Shown: positions 34,153 through 35,145 of the stretch, in pieces
How positions within the stretch are numbered: the first letter of the stretch is position 1
Layout of the letters: every line of letters begins with the position of its first letter
Source of the DNA: Chitinophaga pinensis
GTDB taxonomy: Bacteria > Bacteroidota > Bacteroidia > Chitinophagales > Chitinophagaceae
Direction of reading: 5' to 3'
Assembly: GCA_945865295.1 (NCBI GenBank)
Contig: CAMBDE010000018.1
Location: forward strand, 1-35,145
Length of the DNA stretch: 35,145 bases
Notes under the pieces: generated by a model
The model's database searches: none
Told to the model about the DNA's origin: nothing
The model's input: the letters and a program-made list of their open reading frames with translations, nothing else
Program-made: the position numbers and the translations under genes

Positions 34153-34782
34153 ATGAGTATATTTTGTATTGGACGTAATTATGTAGCGCATGCAAATGAG
34201 TTAGGAAATGAAGTGCCTACTTCTGCTATTATTTTCATGAAACCAGATACTGCATTATTAGCTGCAGAAGAAAATTTTTCTATTCCAAGTTTTACCAACG
34301 ATTTACATTTTGAAGGAGAACTGGTATTGCGTGTAAGTAAGAAAGGAAAAAATTTAACCGAGGCACACCCCAATGGCATCCCTGTGATTGATTACTGCGA
34401 TGCGATTACAGTGGGTATAGATTTTACAGCAAGGGATTTGCAAAATGAATTAAAAGAAAAGGGCCTGCCATGGGAAAAAGCAAAAGCATTTGACAATGCA
34501 GCAATACTAGGTGAATGGCATCCTTTAACTGCAGCAATTTTATCAGCACCTATTCATTATACATTATCAAAAAACGGAAGCACTGTTCAAACAGGTGATT
34601 CTAGTTTAATGATCTTCCCATTGGACAAGATATTAGCGGGCATTACGGAGTATTTCACCATTCACCCAGGAGACTTAATATATACAGGAACACCAGCTGG
34701 TGTTGGCCCTACCGCGAAGGGGGATGTATTTGAAGGATTTTTTGAAGGACAATCCGTATTTAGTCTTGAAGTGAACCCATAA
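34153..34782 (+). CDS. Fumarylacetoacetate hydrolase (FAH) family protein
   Basis: 209 residues from the ATG at 34153; a start at 34111 would overlap pth and lacks family sequence. The FAH core is seen: IGRNYVAHANELG, metal ligands Glu54 and Glu56 in HFEGELVLRV, the Asp in VGIDFTARDLQ (Asp90), and TGTPAGVGPTAKGD near the end. Short single-domain members of this size act as acylpyruvate hydrolases, oxaloacetate decarboxylases/tautomerases or isomerases; sequence alone does not decide. It forms an operon with pth, and its 3' end contains part of the tRNA promoter. Confidence 0.9.
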   Translation: MSIFCIGRNYVAHANELGNEVPTSAIIFMKPDTALLAAEENFSIPSFTNDLHFEGELVLRVSKKGKNLTEAHPNGIPVIDYCDAITVGIDFTARDLQNELKEKGLPWEKAKAFDNAAILGEWHPLTAAILSAPIHYTLSKNGSTVQTGDSSLMIFPLDKILAGITEYFTIHPGDLIYTGTPAGVGPTAKGDVFEGFFEGQSVFSLEVNP

Positions 34783-34806
34783 ATTCAAAAAAATTAAGTA
34801 GTTTTG
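34776..34806 (+). promoter_or_regulatory. Promoter of tRNA-Met
   Basis: TTG (34776-34778, inside the last codons of the FAH gene), a 20-base spacer and TAGTTTTG (34799-34806) fit the consensus, 29 bases before the tRNA. Confidence 0.6.
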
Positions 34807-34835
34807 CCACCCCTTAAAAAGGGTAATAACCATTC

Positions 34836-34909
34836 GGCGAGGTAGCTCAGTTGGTTAGAGCACAGGATTCATAACCCTGAGGTCCCGGGTTCAAATCCCG
34901 GTCTCGCTA
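34836..34909 (+). tRNA. tRNA-Met (anticodon CAT)
   Basis: 74 bases fold as a cloverleaf: acceptor GGCGAGG (34836-34842) with TCTCGCT (34902-34908), D arm GCTC/GAGC, anticodon arm with CAT at 34870-34872, T arm CCGGG-TTCAAAT-CCCGG, discriminator A. CCA is not fully encoded. There is an A-C mismatch at the top of the anticodon stem (A31, C39) and G-T pairs at both ends of the acceptor stem. Without the three G-C pairs of initiators it is an elongator Met tRNA; a CAT tRNA modified to read Ile (AUA) is the alternative. Confidence 0.93.
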
Positions 34910-34919
34910 CATGAAAATC

Positions 34920-34952
34920 AAGGACTTACGTTCAATCGTGGGTCCTTTGTTG
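34920..34952 (+). terminator. Probable terminator after tRNA-Met
   Basis: AAGGAC (34920-34925) and ACG (34928-34930) pair with CGT (34937-34939) and GTCCTT (34942-34947) across a 2x2 internal loop, followed by TGTTGTTT. The U-tract is interrupted, so it is weaker than the other terminators. Confidence 0.45.
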
Positions 34953-34956
34953 TTTC

Positions 34957-34992
34957 TGCGTAAGGTTTGCGTGAGGTTTTGCGTGAGGTTTT
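34957..34992 (+). repeat. Three tandem copies of a TGCGTGAGGTTT unit
   Basis: Copies begin at 34957 (TGCGTAAGGTT), 34968 (TGCGTGAGGTTT) and 34980 (TGCGTGAGGTTTT), 11-13 bases each, less than 50 bases after the tRNA 3' end. Such short repeats next to a tRNA resemble recombinase arm sites, but no integrase is in the window. Confidence 0.6.
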
Positions 34993-35145
34993 TGTCATTT
35001 CTTACCGAATACACGAACCTTTAATAGAAGCACTGAACCCCACTTGCGTTTAGGTGCTGTTGTAGGCAGCTTTATTTTTTTACATTTATAAAAGGGCTTT
35101 TGAGTAGGTACCAAAACGTTTGCCTTTCTGGATTATCAAATTCTT
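34993..35145. other. Gene-poor right end
   Basis: No gene is supported. On the minus strand two short frames enter from the right edge and end near 35086 and 35077 respectively; either could be the C-terminus of a gene outside the window, but neither has recognisable family sequence. Otherwise I see nothing here. Confidence 0.4.

Noticed and set aside
34957..34992. CRISPR-like array
   Set aside because: The repeats are 11-13 bases, directly adjacent without spacers, and there are no cas genes.
34911..35024. 37-codon frame starting directly after the tRNA
   Set aside because: Its start is at the tRNA 3' end, it runs through the hairpin and the tandem repeats, and there is no room for a promoter or leader of its own.

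Overview
The window comes from a chromosome of a Bacteroidota bacterium, most likely of the Chitinophagia/Chitinophagaceae type. The support is: an AT-rich composition; recurring promoter motifs of the Bacteroidota form (TTTG, a 19-21 base spacer, then TAnnTTTG); few Shine-Dalgarno sequences; and families typical of the phylum (DUF4293, DUF6427, DUF3467, a DUF4105/Lnb-like protein, TPR-PD40-OmpA proteins, and bL25 with a TL5-type tail). It is mostly ordinary core genome. There is no phage, CRISPR array, rRNA operon or complete insertion sequence. The most accessory-like part is 17.5-18.6 kb (HicAB plus an orphan BlaI-type repressor), and the right border after a tRNA-Met looks like a possible integration site.

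Layout. 1-2028: 3' part of a B12-dependent ribonucleotide reductase. 2158-2256: possible tiny membrane protein on the minus strand. 2290-4679: GMC-type flavoprotein dehydrogenase carrying a four-cysteine cluster, with a gluconate-2-dehydrogenase subunit 3-like Tat partner. 4855-6999 (-): metG. 7027-10617: an S66 carboxypeptidase, a secreted Gly/Trp/Met-rich protein of unknown function and a DUF6427 membrane protein. 10699-13857: purQ, a stand-alone DsbD alpha domain and a full DsbD. 13858-14439 (-): ECF sigma factor. 14638-17454: uvrA. 17561-18607: hicA, hicB and a blaI-like repressor, with palindromic operators in their promoters. 18638-20340 (-): glyA and DUF4293. 20525-21517: NDP-sugar pyrophosphorylase-like enzyme. 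21540-30493 (-): a long co-directional run in the order folD, queE, TPR/PD40/OmpA protein, dprA, guaB, Lnb-like protein, alpha/beta hydrolase, SDR. 30556-30864: DUF3467. 30879-31571 (-): radC. 31741-34782: prs, rplY, pth and an FAH-family enzyme. 34836-34909: tRNA-Met(CAT), followed by a gene-poor tail with tandem repeats.

Working together. Several genes serve nucleotide and one-carbon metabolism: NrdJ makes deoxynucleotides, Prs makes PRPP, PurQ supplies ammonia to purine synthesis, GuaB opens the GMP branch, GlyA and FolD supply and interconvert one-carbon folates, and QueE acts in queuosine synthesis. Translation is represented by MetG, Pth, bL25 and tRNA-Met. DNA repair and uptake are represented by UvrA, DprA and RadC. 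Envelope functions include DsbD and its separate alpha domain, the S66 peptidase, the OmpA-like protein and the Lnb-like protein.

Most worth following up: the division of the DsbD thiol-relay domain between two adjacent proteins, one having lost its cysteines; the iron-sulfur-type motif in the GMC dehydrogenase; twin perfect operators inside the promoter of an orphan BlaI repressor, with a similar half-site in front of hicA; promoters that abut start codons and suggest leaderless mRNAs; and several intergenic palindromes, including a 15-base sequence shared by two distant terminator regions. I see no clear case of a wholly new multi-gene system.
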